Of a DNA stretch of 64,000 nucleotides, positions 42,105-50,778 are shown one piece after another. The position numbers and the translations under genes were made by a program. This stretch comes from Leptotrichia sp. oral taxon 218. Lineage in GTDB: Bacteria > Fusobacteriota > Fusobacteriia > Fusobacteriales > Leptotrichiaceae. The stretch lies in assembly GCF_018128225.1 (NCBI RefSeq), contig NZ_CP072377.1:806001-870000 (forward strand), read 5' to 3'. Within the stretch, counting starts at the first letter, position 1. The number at the start of each line of letters is the position of its first letter. The notes under the pieces were generated by a model that worked only from the letters and a program-made list of their open reading frames with translations, was not told the origin of the DNA and searched no databases.

Positions 42105-43829
42105 ATGAAAAGAAAGAAAAATAAAAAGAAATTACCAATTGGATTGTCTGATTTTAAAGAAATTATAGAATACGATTATTATTATTTTGACAAAACTAAA
42201 TTTATCGAAAATATTTTGGAAGAGCGTTCAAAAGTAAAATTGTTTACTCGTCCAAGACGATTTGGAAAAACATTGAACTTGTCGATGTTAAAATATTTTT
42301 TTGATGTTGAGAACAGAGAAGAAAATAAAAAACTATTTGAAGGACTTAATATTTCCAAAAGTGAGTATTTTGAAAAGCAAGGAGAATTTCCTGTAATTTC
42401 AATTTCGTTTAAAAATTACAATAAAAATGACTGGGAAAGTGGTTTTAAGTCGATAAAGTCAACGATTTCAGATATTTATGCAAAATTTGAATATTTAATG
42501 GAACATTTGAATAAGAGAGATTTGAAAAAATTTGAAGATATTTGGCTAGAAAAAGATGAAGGTGACTGGGAAAGATCATTATTGAATTTGACAAAATATG
42601 TGTTTGACTATTATGGAAAAAAAGTTATTATTTTAATTGATGAATATGATCAGCCGATAATAAATTCCTATATAAAAGGATATTATAGTGAAACCATTGA
42701 TTTTTTCAAGAGTTTTTACGGATCTGTTTTGAAGGATAATGAATATCTTGAAATGAGTGTAATAACTGGAATTTTAAGAGTTGCGAAAGAAAATATTTTT
42801 TCAGGGTTGAATAATTTGGAAGTTCATACGATTTTAGATAGTGAATTTACAGAATATTTTGGGATTATGGAAGATGAAGTTGAAGAGGCTTTGAAAGATT
42901 TTAATTTGGAATATGAGTTGGAAGATGTTCAAAAATGGTACAATGGATATTTATTTGGGGATACAAAAGTGTATAATCCTTGGTCTATTATTAATTTTTT
43001 GAAAAAGGGAAGATTGCGACCTTATTGGGTAAATACTAGTGGGAATGGATTGATTCAGCTATATTTGGAAAAATTAAAGAATGAGATTTTTGATGAGTTT
43101 TCAAGACTTTTAAATAAAGAAAATATTTTTGAAACGATTAATGATAGCATGACTTTTGGAAATTTAGAAGCTAATTTTGAGAAAAATATATGGAACTTAT
43201 TTTTTCATAGTGGATACTTAACTTTAGCCAAAAAAAACGATGAAGATGAAGAAGAAGTTTATTTGAAAATTCCAAATGAAGAAATTTTGAAGATGTTTTC
43301 TAAAATGTTTATAGAAGTTTATTTTAGAGATTCTAATAATTTTTCAAAATTTACTAATGCATTAAAAAGTGGAGATATTGAAAAATTTAAATTTGAATTA
43401 AATAAAATTTTATTGGAAAATACTGGAATTTTTGATATTAGTGGAAGTTATAAAGAGCAATTTTATCATGGATTGATGTTGGGGTTGATTTTGAAATTAA
43501 GAAATGAATATGAGATTACATCAAATGGCTTTGCTGGGAAAGGTCGGTATGACCTGCTTTTGAAACCTAAAAATATTTTAAATAAATTAACTGGAAGAGA
43601 AGGGATTATTTTTGAGTTAAAAATTTTAAATATAAAAAGTGAATTTAGTTTTGAAGCAATTCATGAAAAACTTGAGAAAGAATGCGAAATTGCGTTAAAA
43701 CAGATTGATGAAAAAGAATATAGTTCGGTTTTGAGAAATGCTGGGGTTAAAAAGATTTTGAAGATTGGGATTTCATTTTTAGGAAAAGAATTTGAAGTGA
43801 AATTTGAGAGAGAGAAAGAAATTTATTAA
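42105..43829 (+). CDS. AAA-ATPase-like protein with PD-(D/E)XK domain
   Basis: 574 residues, intact. LPIGLSDFKEIIEYDYYYFD, P-loop RPRRFGKTLNLSM, Walker B VIILIDEYDQP, nuclease FAGKGRYDLLLKP and IIFELKI. AGAGGGG precedes the ATG. It is a mosaic by eye: some segments resemble the 20964 copy (SFKNYNKNDWESGFKS), others the 36582 and 38358 copies (NLEVHTILDSEFTEYFGIME). A GTAAACT-type terminator follows, as after 20964. Confidence 0.9.
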   Translation: MKRKKNKKKLPIGLSDFKEIIEYDYYYFDKTKFIENILEERSKVKLFTRPRRFGKTLNLSMLKYFFDVENREENKKLFEGLNISKSEYFEKQGEFPVISISFKNYNKNDWESGFKSIKSTISDIYAKFEYLMEHLNKRDLKKFEDIWLEKDEGDWERSLLNLTKYVFDYYGKKVIILIDEYDQPIINSYIKGYYSETIDFFKSFYGSVLKDNEYLEMSVITGILRVAKENIFSGLNNLEVHTILDSEFTEYFGIMEDEVEEALKDFNLEYELEDVQKWYNGYLFGDTKVYNPWSIINFLKKGRLRPYWVNTSGNGLIQLYLEKLKNEIFDEFSRLLNKENIFETINDSMTFGNLEANFEKNIWNLFFHSGYLTLAKKNDEDEEEVYLKIPNEEILKMFSKMFIEVYFRDSNNFSKFTNALKSGDIEKFKFELNKILLENTGIFDISGSYKEQFYHGLMLGLILKLRNEYEITSNGFAGKGRYDLLLKPKNILNKLTGREGIIFELKILNIKSEFSFEAIHEKLEKECEIALKQIDEKEYSSVLRNAGVKKILKIGISFLGKEFEVKFEREKEIY

Positions 43830-43870
43830 AAACATAATAATTTTTATTATTAAAAAAAGAAAAGATAAGT

Positions 43871-43918
43871 GTAAACTTGAAAAATATTTATATTTTTTTA
43901 GTTTACATTTTTTTATAT
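43871..43918 (+). terminator. GTAAACT terminator, copy 4
   Basis: GTAAACT (43871-43877) pairs with AGTTTAC (43900-43906), with additional A/T pairs inside; a T run follows. Confidence 0.72.
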
Positions 43919-43986
43919 TTTAAATTTTATAAAAAACAAAAAAATTATAAATATAATATGAATTAAATTTTTTTATACTGTAAAAA

Positions 43987-44086
43987 AAATAAAATAAAAA
44001 TATATAATTTTTATTTAAAAGTATTGACTTTTATATTTCTTTGTGATATACTCTTAATGTAAAAAATAGCAGAAAATAAAAATATG
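43987..44086 (+). promoter_or_regulatory. Promoter of autotransporter flanked by CAGTAAATA-like motifs
   Basis: An AATAAAATAAAAATATA variant (~43987-44003), TTGACT (44024-44029), 17-nt spacer, TATACT (44047-44052), then CAGAAAATAAAAATATG (44070-44086), 17 nt after the -10. Confidence 0.8.
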
Positions 44087-44124
44087 TAAAAATAAAGATT
44101 TTAATTTTTGGAAGGATGATTAAA

Positions 44125-47046
44125 ATGAATAAAAGAAAACTTTTAATTTTAACAGTAATATCAATAATGCTAGCAGTAAGCTGTGGTAGTAGTGGAGGAA
44201 GCGGTTCTGGAGCAACTTCAGATTCAACACCAACTGGTGAAAATCAGTATAACAGTGACAGTGGAAATGGTTCAACAAGTGGTTCAGGAACAAATAATTC
44301 AGGACAGCAATTAACAGCAAACGATTTTGATTATTATACTGGTGCAACTTATGTGGCAAATGAAACAACGCCATATTCAAGACCATTTTCACCAGTTGAT
44401 CATTTAGAAAACAATAGATTCGATTCTTCAGGAAGAATTGCTATAAATGATACTGATAGAATTTATAATTCTAAAAATCCAGACAACAATCATAGTGCTT
44501 TTAAAGGAGAAGGTGTAGCAGTTGGAGTATTTGATGGTGGATTTAACGATGAAACAAATTGGGAACAAGTAAATAAATTAACAAATAACATTGAAAGAGT
44601 TCAAGGAAAAGGTAATACAGATACAACACATGGATATAGAGTTATAAAGTCTCTTTTACAAAATGCTCCTTCAGTAAAAATATATGCAATGGATGTTGTT
44701 AAAAGAATTAGTGCAACACCAGAATATGAAGAATATAAAAGACTTTATGATAAAGGAGTAAGAATTTTTAATAATTCGTATGGAAACATAACTTATATTC
44801 CAACTTCTGTTGATTCTTCGCTTGGAACAGATACACATGCTTTTTTAAAGAAAGCAATAAATGAAGGAGGAGCATTATTTATATGGTCTGGTGGAAACGA
44901 AGAAAATCTTGATCGAGCAGGAGCTTTCGGTAATTTACCAAGAGTTGATCCAAGTTTAGAAAAAGGTTGGATTAATGTTGTAGGTCTTATGTCAAAAGAC
45001 TATTATAAAGGTAATACAATAGCTAATGTAAGTTGGAATAAACTTATTCCATTAACACCAGCAGGAAGTTCTAAATATTGGTCAATATCAGCATTAGGTT
45101 CGGTAGATTATTATGATTATGATGAAGGAAAAACAGAGACAACTTATGGTTCTTCATTTGCAGCACCTCGTGTTACAGCAGCAGCAGCTTTAGTTAAACA
45201 AGCATATCCATTTATGAATGGAGATTTAATAAGACAAACTCTTTTATCTACTGCAACTGATATAGGAGATCCAGGTGTAGATGATGTTTATGGTTGGGGA
45301 TTGTTAAATATTGATAAGGCATTAAAAGGTCCTGCATTATTTGATAGAAGATTAACACAAGGAAAAGATGTGGAAATACAGCTTGATGGAGGAAATTATG
45401 GTTTTGGAAATAATATTTCAGGAGATGCGGGATTGAATTTGACTGGAAATGGAAGTCTTACATTAAATGGATTAACAACATATACTGGTAAAACAACAGT
45501 AGGTTCAGGTGCATACTTAATAGTTAGAAAAGATTCAAGAAGTAGAATGTTTGTAAAAGATGGAGGAACTGTTGCGACAGGAAGTCAATCAATGAGTATT
45601 CCATCAGTGCAAGTTTCAACAAATGGTACATTTGTTAATAATACAAATTCTCAAATTCAAGAATTAAGAGCAGAAAATGGTTCAAAAATTGTTACAGATG
45701 TAAATAGTACAATTGCAACTAATACTGCTGAAATAAACGGTGAAGTAAAACTTACAAATAATAGCGGTGAATATTTTACTAAAAACGGAAGAACAGCCAA
45801 TGTTATTACAGGAAATGTGACTGGCAATGCAAATATAAGTACTGAATCTGACCTTTTAAATGCAAAAGCAGAAAATAATACAATTGGAGTTCAAGCAGTT
45901 GTTTCAAGAAAAGATGTGACTGAATATGCGAAAGGAATTGGTGCGACTGAGCAGGAAGTTAATACAGCACAGCAAATTGAAACTTCGTTGCAAGGGACAG
46001 ACAGACAGCTTGAAAGTGGGACAGCTTCGGCAAAAACTTTGTCTAATGCAGCTAAATTGCAGTCTTTAAATAAAACTACGCTTGATACTTTGTCTGGACA
46101 AATTTATGCTTCGGCTCAAGCCTTGACATTTGAACAGCAGGAAAATGTTAATAGAGATATTTCTAATAGAATTAGTGGACTTGGAGATAGTATTGAAAGT
46201 GATGCCAACTATAGTTTCTGGATGGATGGAGCTTTTTCTAAAGGGAAAATTGAAAGAGATGGCTTTGCTAAAGGGAAAACTAAAGTAAATAGTGGAATTG
46301 CTGGATTTGAAGCTAAAGTTAATGACAGTGCGATGGTTGGAGTTGCGATTGATTATTCAAAAGGGAAAGTAAAATTTGATCATTATAATGGAGAAAGTAA
46401 ATCGGATTCAGTTGGAATTTCTGCTTATGGTAGACAAAATATTGGAAATGCTTATGTTGGTGGAAGATTAGGATACAGCAATGTTGACAGCGATGTTAAA
46501 AGAGATATTATTATAAATTCTAATGATTGGAAACAGTCTTCGATTAAACATAATGACAATGTATTTTCAGCATATGTAGAAACTGGATACGACATTAAAA
46601 AAGGTAAAGGATTTACTTTAACACCATTTGTTGGAGCAAGTTATGACACAGTTAAAAGAGGAAGTTTTGAGGAAGAAAATTCTTCTTACGGATTAAAATC
46701 CGACAAAAAAACTTATTCTATGCCAAATGCTATTGCAGGATTAAAAGCAAAACAGACTTTAACTAGAAATGGCGGACTAAAAACAACATTTAGCACTTAT
46801 GCAAGTTATGAAAAAGGACTTGGAGATAAAGATTTGGACTTTGACGCAAGTTATGTGAATAATCCAAGTTCTAAATTTAGAGTTAAAGGAATTAACATGT
46901 CGAGAAGTAAAGTTAAAGTTGGTGTAGGTGTTGAACATGAAGTGGCTAAAAATGTTTCATTGCACTTGAATTACGACTTGAAGAAGGCGACAGACAAGAA
47001 AGACACTAATCATATGGTTACAACAGGATTTAAAGTTAGTTTTTAA
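44125..47046 (+). CDS. Subtilisin-type (S8) serine protease autotransporter
   Basis: 973 residues from ATG 44125 (GGAAGGA upstream; the earlier ATG 44116 overlaps it). The lipoprotein-like signal ends LAVSC, followed by a Gly/Ser-rich linker. The S8 domain has Asp in VGVFDGGF (near residue 140), His in DTTHGYR (near 170) and Ser in GSSFAAPRVTAAAAL (near 345). A short autotransporter-like beta repeat region follows (GNGSLTLNGLTTYTGKTTVG). The C-terminal ~280 residues are an autotransporter barrel ending in aromatic GFKVSF. Probably an outer-membrane-anchored protease acting on host or self surface proteins. Confidence 0.93.
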   Translation: MNKRKLLILTVISIMLAVSCGSSGGSGSGATSDSTPTGENQYNSDSGNGSTSGSGTNNSGQQLTANDFDYYTGATYVANETTPYSRPFSPVDHLENNRFDSSGRIAINDTDRIYNSKNPDNNHSAFKGEGVAVGVFDGGFNDETNWEQVNKLTNNIERVQGKGNTDTTHGYRVIKSLLQNAPSVKIYAMDVVKRISATPEYEEYKRLYDKGVRIFNNSYGNITYIPTSVDSSLGTDTHAFLKKAINEGGALFIWSGGNEENLDRAGAFGNLPRVDPSLEKGWINVVGLMSKDYYKGNTIANVSWNKLIPLTPAGSSKYWSISALGSVDYYDYDEGKTETTYGSSFAAPRVTAAAALVKQAYPFMNGDLIRQTLLSTATDIGDPGVDDVYGWGLLNIDKALKGPALFDRRLTQGKDVEIQLDGGNYGFGNNISGDAGLNLTGNGSLTLNGLTTYTGKTTVGSGAYLIVRKDSRSRMFVKDGGTVATGSQSMSIPSVQVSTNGTFVNNTNSQIQELRAENGSKIVTDVNSTIATNTAEINGEVKLTNNSGEYFTKNGRTANVITGNVTGNANISTESDLLNAKAENNTIGVQAVVSRKDVTEYAKGIGATEQEVNTAQQIETSLQGTDRQLESGTASAKTLSNAAKLQSLNKTTLDTLSGQIYASAQALTFEQQENVNRDISNRISGLGDSIESDANYSFWMDGAFSKGKIERDGFAKGKTKVNSGIAGFEAKVNDSAMVGVAIDYSKGKVKFDHYNGESKSDSVGISAYGRQNIGNAYVGGRLGYSNVDSDVKRDIIINSNDWKQSSIKHNDNVFSAYVETGYDIKKGKGFTLTPFVGASYDTVKRGSFEEENSSYGLKSDKKTYSMPNAIAGLKAKQTLTRNGGLKTTFSTYASYEKGLGDKDLDFDASYVNNPSSKFRVKGINMSRSKVKVGVGVEHEVAKNVSLHLNYDLKKATDKKDTNHMVTTGFKVSF

Positions 47047-47061
47047 TGATTTGACAAAATG

Positions 47062-47090
47062 ACAAGGGGTTGTTTTTTGACCTCTTGTTT
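47062..47090 (+). terminator. T-looped hairpin after the autotransporter gene
   Basis: ACAAGGGGT (47062-47070) pairs with ACCTCTTGT (47080-47088) with one G.U, and TT follows. The design resembles the hairpin at 2451. Termination strength is uncertain because the T tail is short. Confidence 0.6.
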
Positions 47091-47140
47091 CGATATAATA
47101 TGAAAATAAAAATAAAAATAAGGAAAGGAAAAGATTGAAA

Positions 47141-47734
47141 ATGAAAAAAATTATATTGGGAATATTGGCTATTGGAAGTTTGAGTTTTGCACAAGAGAAT
47201 TATGAAGTTTCTAAAAATAACGGTTATCAAATGGAGCAAATTAATAAATTAAATCCTGAAATTGAAAAAGCAGTTTCAAAATTTTATACATTTGAAAATT
47301 TGGAAATCCTGTTTGAAAAAGAATATGAAAAAATGTCAAAAAATGAGAGAGAATTCTATTCAAAGCTATTATTTGACCTATATAAACATTTAAGTTATAA
47401 AATAAAAAAAGTTTCTTATGTTTCAGAAAATAATATAAAAGTTTTTCTTGAAGTAAAATATCCAAATATGAATGTAGGAGCAAAAACTTTTATTAAAGAA
47501 TTAGATGAGGTTTTTAAGGAAAAAACGGGACAAAATTATTATGATTATACACATAAGGGAGTATTACAAGAGAAAACAATAACAGATGCTTATGAAAAAT
47601 TATTTTATGACTGCCTGTTGGAGACATTAAAAAAAATAATTTCTAAAGCAAAAGTAAGTGATTATGAAACAAATGAAGTTGAATTGCAAGGAATTAAAGA
47701 AAATGGAGAATGGAAAATTATAATTTCTGATTAA
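47141..47734 (+). CDS. Small exported protein of unknown function
   Basis: 197 residues from ATG 47141 (an in-frame TTG at 47135 is closer to the AGGAAAGG site and also possible). A clear Sec signal peptide (KKIILGILAIGSLSFAQ) is followed by a mixed alpha/beta, Lys/Glu-rich domain of about 180 residues with no recognised motif (SKFYTFENLEILFEKEYEKM, WKIIISD at the end). The layout looks like a DUF4878-type or NTF2-like small periplasmic domain, but that is only an impression. Confidence 0.72.
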   Translation: MKKIILGILAIGSLSFAQENYEVSKNNGYQMEQINKLNPEIEKAVSKFYTFENLEILFEKEYEKMSKNEREFYSKLLFDLYKHLSYKIKKVSYVSENNIKVFLEVKYPNMNVGAKTFIKELDEVFKEKTGQNYYDYTHKGVLQEKTITDAYEKLFYDCLLETLKKIISKAKVSDYETNEVELQGIKENGEWKIIISD

Positions 47735-47832
47735 AAAATAAAAAATAAAATTACTGATACAAATTTCTTGCCTTGTTTGGCAAAATTTATTAATAATTTT
47801 GAAAAAAAGTTATAAAAAATTATAAAAAAATA

Positions 47833-47869
47833 CAAGTTTTGGTAATTTAAAACTTGGATTTTTTATTTT
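47833..47869 (+). terminator. Terminator before the IS607-type gene
   Basis: CAAGTTT (47833-47839) pairs with AAACTTG (47850-47856), followed by GATTTTTTATTTTT. A -10 TATAAT for the next gene lies at 47877-47882. Confidence 0.65.
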
Positions 47870-47907
47870 TTTATTGTATAATACTTAAGGAAAAGGGAGT
47901 AGAGAAA

Positions 47908-48576
47908 ATGTACTCGATCAATGATTTGAAAAAAGAAGTTTACAAATTGGGAGAAATTGCTAAATTTCTTGGAGTTACGACTGCGACTCTTAGAAGATGG
48001 GATAAAATGGGGAAAGTTCATTTTTCAAAAACGGATTTTGGCACAAGAAGTTTGACGAAGGATGAATTGATTAAATTATTGAAGGCAAATAATCTTTGGA
48101 GTGTAGCAATTGAAAAATTGCAGAAAAAAGATGTCATATATTGCCGTGTATCAAGTATTGAACAAAAAAGGCGTGGAGAATTAGACAGACAAATCCGATT
48201 TCTTATAGACAGTTGTGACAATCTTGTAAATCCTATAATTTTGTCAGAAGTTGGAAGCGGATTGAACGACAATCGAAAGAAAATTCAAAAATTACTTAGA
48301 ATGATTTTAAACAATGAAGTTTCAAGGGTTTTCATCACTTACGAGGACAGATTGACGAGATTTGGATTTGAATATTTAAAGACGATGTGTGAAATGCACG
48401 GAACTGAAATTATCGTTGTCAAGAATAATGTCGATGTTGATGTAAAAAACTCAATAGAACAGGAACTTATAGACGATATTAAGTCACTTATGACTACATT
48501 TTCAAGAAAAATTTCTAAAACAAGAAATAAACAAAATAAAAAAACTGATTTTGAAATTGATGACATAATGAAATAA
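47908..48576 (+). CDS. IS607-type serine recombinase (TnpA), orphan
   Basis: 222 residues from ATG 47908 (AAAGGGAG 8 nt upstream). It has an N-terminal MerR-like helix-turn-helix (LGEIAKFLGVTTATLRRWD) followed by a small serine-recombinase domain: catalytic Ser in YCRVSS, then LDRQIRFL, SEVGSGLNDNRK and YEDRLTRFGFEYL. This is the IS607 TnpA layout, which normally pairs with tnpB; no tnpB is adjacent. It may act alone on a mini-IS607 or be a relic. A 251-bp AT-rich gap with an extended -10 TGGTATAAT (48682-48690) follows. Confidence 0.92.
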   Translation: MYSINDLKKEVYKLGEIAKFLGVTTATLRRWDKMGKVHFSKTDFGTRSLTKDELIKLLKANNLWSVAIEKLQKKDVIYCRVSSIEQKRRGELDRQIRFLIDSCDNLVNPIILSEVGSGLNDNRKKIQKLLRMILNNEVSRVFITYEDRLTRFGFEYLKTMCEMHGTEIIVVKNNVDVDVKNSIEQELIDDIKSLMTTFSRKISKTRNKQNKKTDFEIDDIMK

Positions 48577-48827
48577 AAATAAATAAAAATAAATAAAATA
48601 ATAAAAATTAAACAAAATAAAATATAACATAATATAAAACATAATATAAAGAAAAAAAATATAATTTTATATAAGTTTTTATGGTATAATATTTTATAGA
48701 ATAGTATTATTTATTATATAAAATATATAAAATATATAAATTTAAAGTATTATAATTAAAAATAATTTTTTAAAATTAATTTTTAATTGGATTTTAGATT
48801 ATAGAAAAAGAAAAGGGATGTGAAAAT

Positions 48828-49415
48828 ATGAAATTAGGAGATAATGTAGATATAATTGCACCGTTAAATGTAAAAACTGCGGATAGGGAAACAGGTTATT
48901 ATCTGTTAAATCCTACTCTTGTAAGTAACGGTAAAATAAAAGGATTTGAAAACGCAGAAGTGCCAAATAGGTATAAAAGCGGAAAGAATAAAATTGATGA
49001 TAAGTATTTTATTCAAAAGGGAGATGTTCTATTTCAGGCAAAAGGAAGTAAAATAGAAGTCGTTTATGTTGAAAAGGAGTATGAAAAAGCACTTCCAGCA
49101 ACACTTTATTTTATTTTGAGACCAAATGAGAAAATTAATCCAAAGTATCTTCAATGGCTATTAAAAACAGAATTACTTTTACTTTATTTTGAAAAGAAAT
49201 ATAAAACTATGAATGTAGTTCGTGCAGTAAATAAAGTAGATATTGTGGAATTGGATATAGATCTTCCAGAAAGAGAAGTTCAGGATAAAATGGTTGAAAT
49301 AATAGAAAGTTTTGAAGAAGAACATAATATTACTTTAGAGTATTTGAAAAGTAAAAAGAAATATATTGAAGAGAGCATAATTTCTAAAAATGGGGTGAAA
49401 ATAAATGAGAAGTAG
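48828..49415 (+). CDS. Type I restriction specificity subunit-like protein (half-size HsdS)
   Basis: 195 residues. It has a single HsdS-like target-recognition layout: a beta core (YFIQKGDVLFQAKGSKIEVV, LPATLYFILRP), then INPKYLQWLLKTELLLLYF, the conserved LPEREVQDKM-like turn and a C-terminal helix (EEEHNITLEYLKSKKKYIEE) that in HsdS spaces the two domains. HsdS normally has two such units; one suggests a dimer. AAAGGGA precedes ATG 48828. It overlaps the next gene by 11 bp. No HsdR is nearby. Confidence 0.75.
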   Translation: MKLGDNVDIIAPLNVKTADRETGYYLLNPTLVSNGKIKGFENAEVPNRYKSGKNKIDDKYFIQKGDVLFQAKGSKIEVVYVEKEYEKALPATLYFILRPNEKINPKYLQWLLKTELLLLYFEKKYKTMNVVRAVNKVDIVELDIDLPEREVQDKMVEIIESFEEEHNITLEYLKSKKKYIEESIISKNGVKINEK

Positions 49416-50529
49416 ATTTTTTGATATTGCAGTGGAAGAAATAAAAGAAAATAAAGATGTGAAAAAGACGGATGCGCTTAAAGCATGGTTATTTCTGTAT
49501 GTAGCTTGCATAAGTAAAGTGGTTTTTGAAGAAATTGAAAATTTACGGGATGACAATTATTTATTTTTAGAGTATTTAATAGATAATGATTTTGAGTATA
49601 ATTTAAAAGAAACATATTTGGAAAATATGAAAATATTATCAGAAAAGATAGAATTATTTAAAGAATCGTATAATTTTGTAGTTGAAAATCTTGAAGTTAG
49701 AGAAGTTCTGAGCAATATGACGGATATGGAGCTGGAGTTAAAACTTGATATTTTGAGAGGAAGATATACTAAAATTGCACAAAACTTTGTGAGTAAAGTA
49801 ATAAATTTACCGATTATTCAAGAAGAAAAAATTACTAATCTTTTAGTGGATTTTCTAAATGTAAAAAGTAACGAACTTTTATATAATGCTGATTTTTTTG
49901 AATTAAATAATTTCTATAATGAAGTAGTTGATGAAAATGAAAAAAATGAAATTTTGAAAATACTTCTTTCTATGGCAAATTCTAATAATGAAAATAAAAC
50001 AGTAGTAATTTTGACGAAAAATAGCGATTCAAAGAATTTAATTTCAGAATTGCTTAATAAAAATGATAAAATGATAATGGATTTGGAGACTTTTGAACTT
50101 TTTGAAAATAAAGAAGAAATAATTAGAAACAATTGGGTTGAAGCAGTAATTTCTATACCGTATAATAATATTTTAAGAAATCAAATAGTTGTTTTAAATA
50201 AAGAAAAGTTAAAAGATGATGTGTTATTTATTCAAACACAAAATTATTTTGAAAAGGCAAATGATAAAATAAAAGCAGAAAATTATGAGAAGTTATCAAA
50301 AGTATTTAAAAATAGAGAAGAAATTAACGGTGTTTCAAAAGTTGTATCAAATGAAAAAATATTATTTAAAAATTGTAACTTAGATATTTTAACTTATGTT
50401 TTTAAAACAAAAGAAAAGATAGATTTAAAAGAATTGGAATTTGAAAAAAATCAGCTTTCTAGCAAGATGGAAGAAAACAGAAAGGAATGTGATAGACTAA
50501 TAGCAGAATATTTACCGGATGAACAATAA
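49405..50529 (+). CDS. Degenerate HsdM-like protein (no methyltransferase motifs seen)
   Basis: 374 residues, overlapping the HsdS-like gene. The C-terminal half follows the end of HsdM: NNWVEAVISIPYNNILRNQI, then VVLNKEKLKDDVLFIQ, a NYEKLSKVFKNREEING-like segment, NEKILFKNCNLDILTYV, and a final coiled helix like that of HsdM (ELEFEKNQLSSKMEENRKEC). The SAM-binding DPxxGxG and catalytic NPPF/Y motifs are absent, and the length is shorter than a typical HsdM (~500). It is therefore probably non-catalytic and may form a DNA-binding complex with its partner. Family assignment is by pattern. Confidence 0.65.
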   Translation: MRSRFFDIAVEEIKENKDVKKTDALKAWLFLYVACISKVVFEEIENLRDDNYLFLEYLIDNDFEYNLKETYLENMKILSEKIELFKESYNFVVENLEVREVLSNMTDMELELKLDILRGRYTKIAQNFVSKVINLPIIQEEKITNLLVDFLNVKSNELLYNADFFELNNFYNEVVDENEKNEILKILLSMANSNNENKTVVILTKNSDSKNLISELLNKNDKMIMDLETFELFENKEEIIRNNWVEAVISIPYNNILRNQIVVLNKEKLKDDVLFIQTQNYFEKANDKIKAENYEKLSKVFKNREEINGVSKVVSNEKILFKNCNLDILTYVFKTKEKIDLKELEFEKNQLSSKMEENRKECDRLIAEYLPDEQ

Positions 50530-50551
50530 AAAGTAAAAATATTATTGTTAT

Positions 50552-50595
50552 AAAAGTTATCTTATAGATAGATATAAATAAGATAACTTTTTTTA
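50552..50595 (+). terminator. Terminator after the HsdS/HsdM-like pair
   Basis: AAAAGTTATCTTAT (50552-50565) pairs perfectly with ATAAGATAACTTTT (50578-50591); more T residues follow. Confidence 0.92.
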
Positions 50596-50669
50596 TATAA
50601 ATTTATTTCATATTTTAACTTACTATATATATTTTATAAATAAACATAATATATTTTTGCATAAAAAGA

Positions 50670-50725
50670 CAGTAATTAAAATACCGAAAAAATTTCTTGA
50701 CTTTTTTACAAAAATAAGTTATTAT
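50670..50725 (+). promoter_or_regulatory. CAGTAA motif and promoter of the lipase-like gene
   Basis: CAGTAATTAAAATA (50670-50683) lies 13 bp before TTGACT (50697-50702); a 17-nt spacer leads to TATTAT (50720-50725). Confidence 0.68.
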
Positions 50726-50778
50726 TATACTGTAAAAATTAAAGAAAGTATATTATGAAAACAAAGGTGGTTAATAAT

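Noticed and set aside
48828-50529. Functional Type I restriction-modification system
   Set aside because: No hsdR gene and no methyltransferase motifs; S is half-size.
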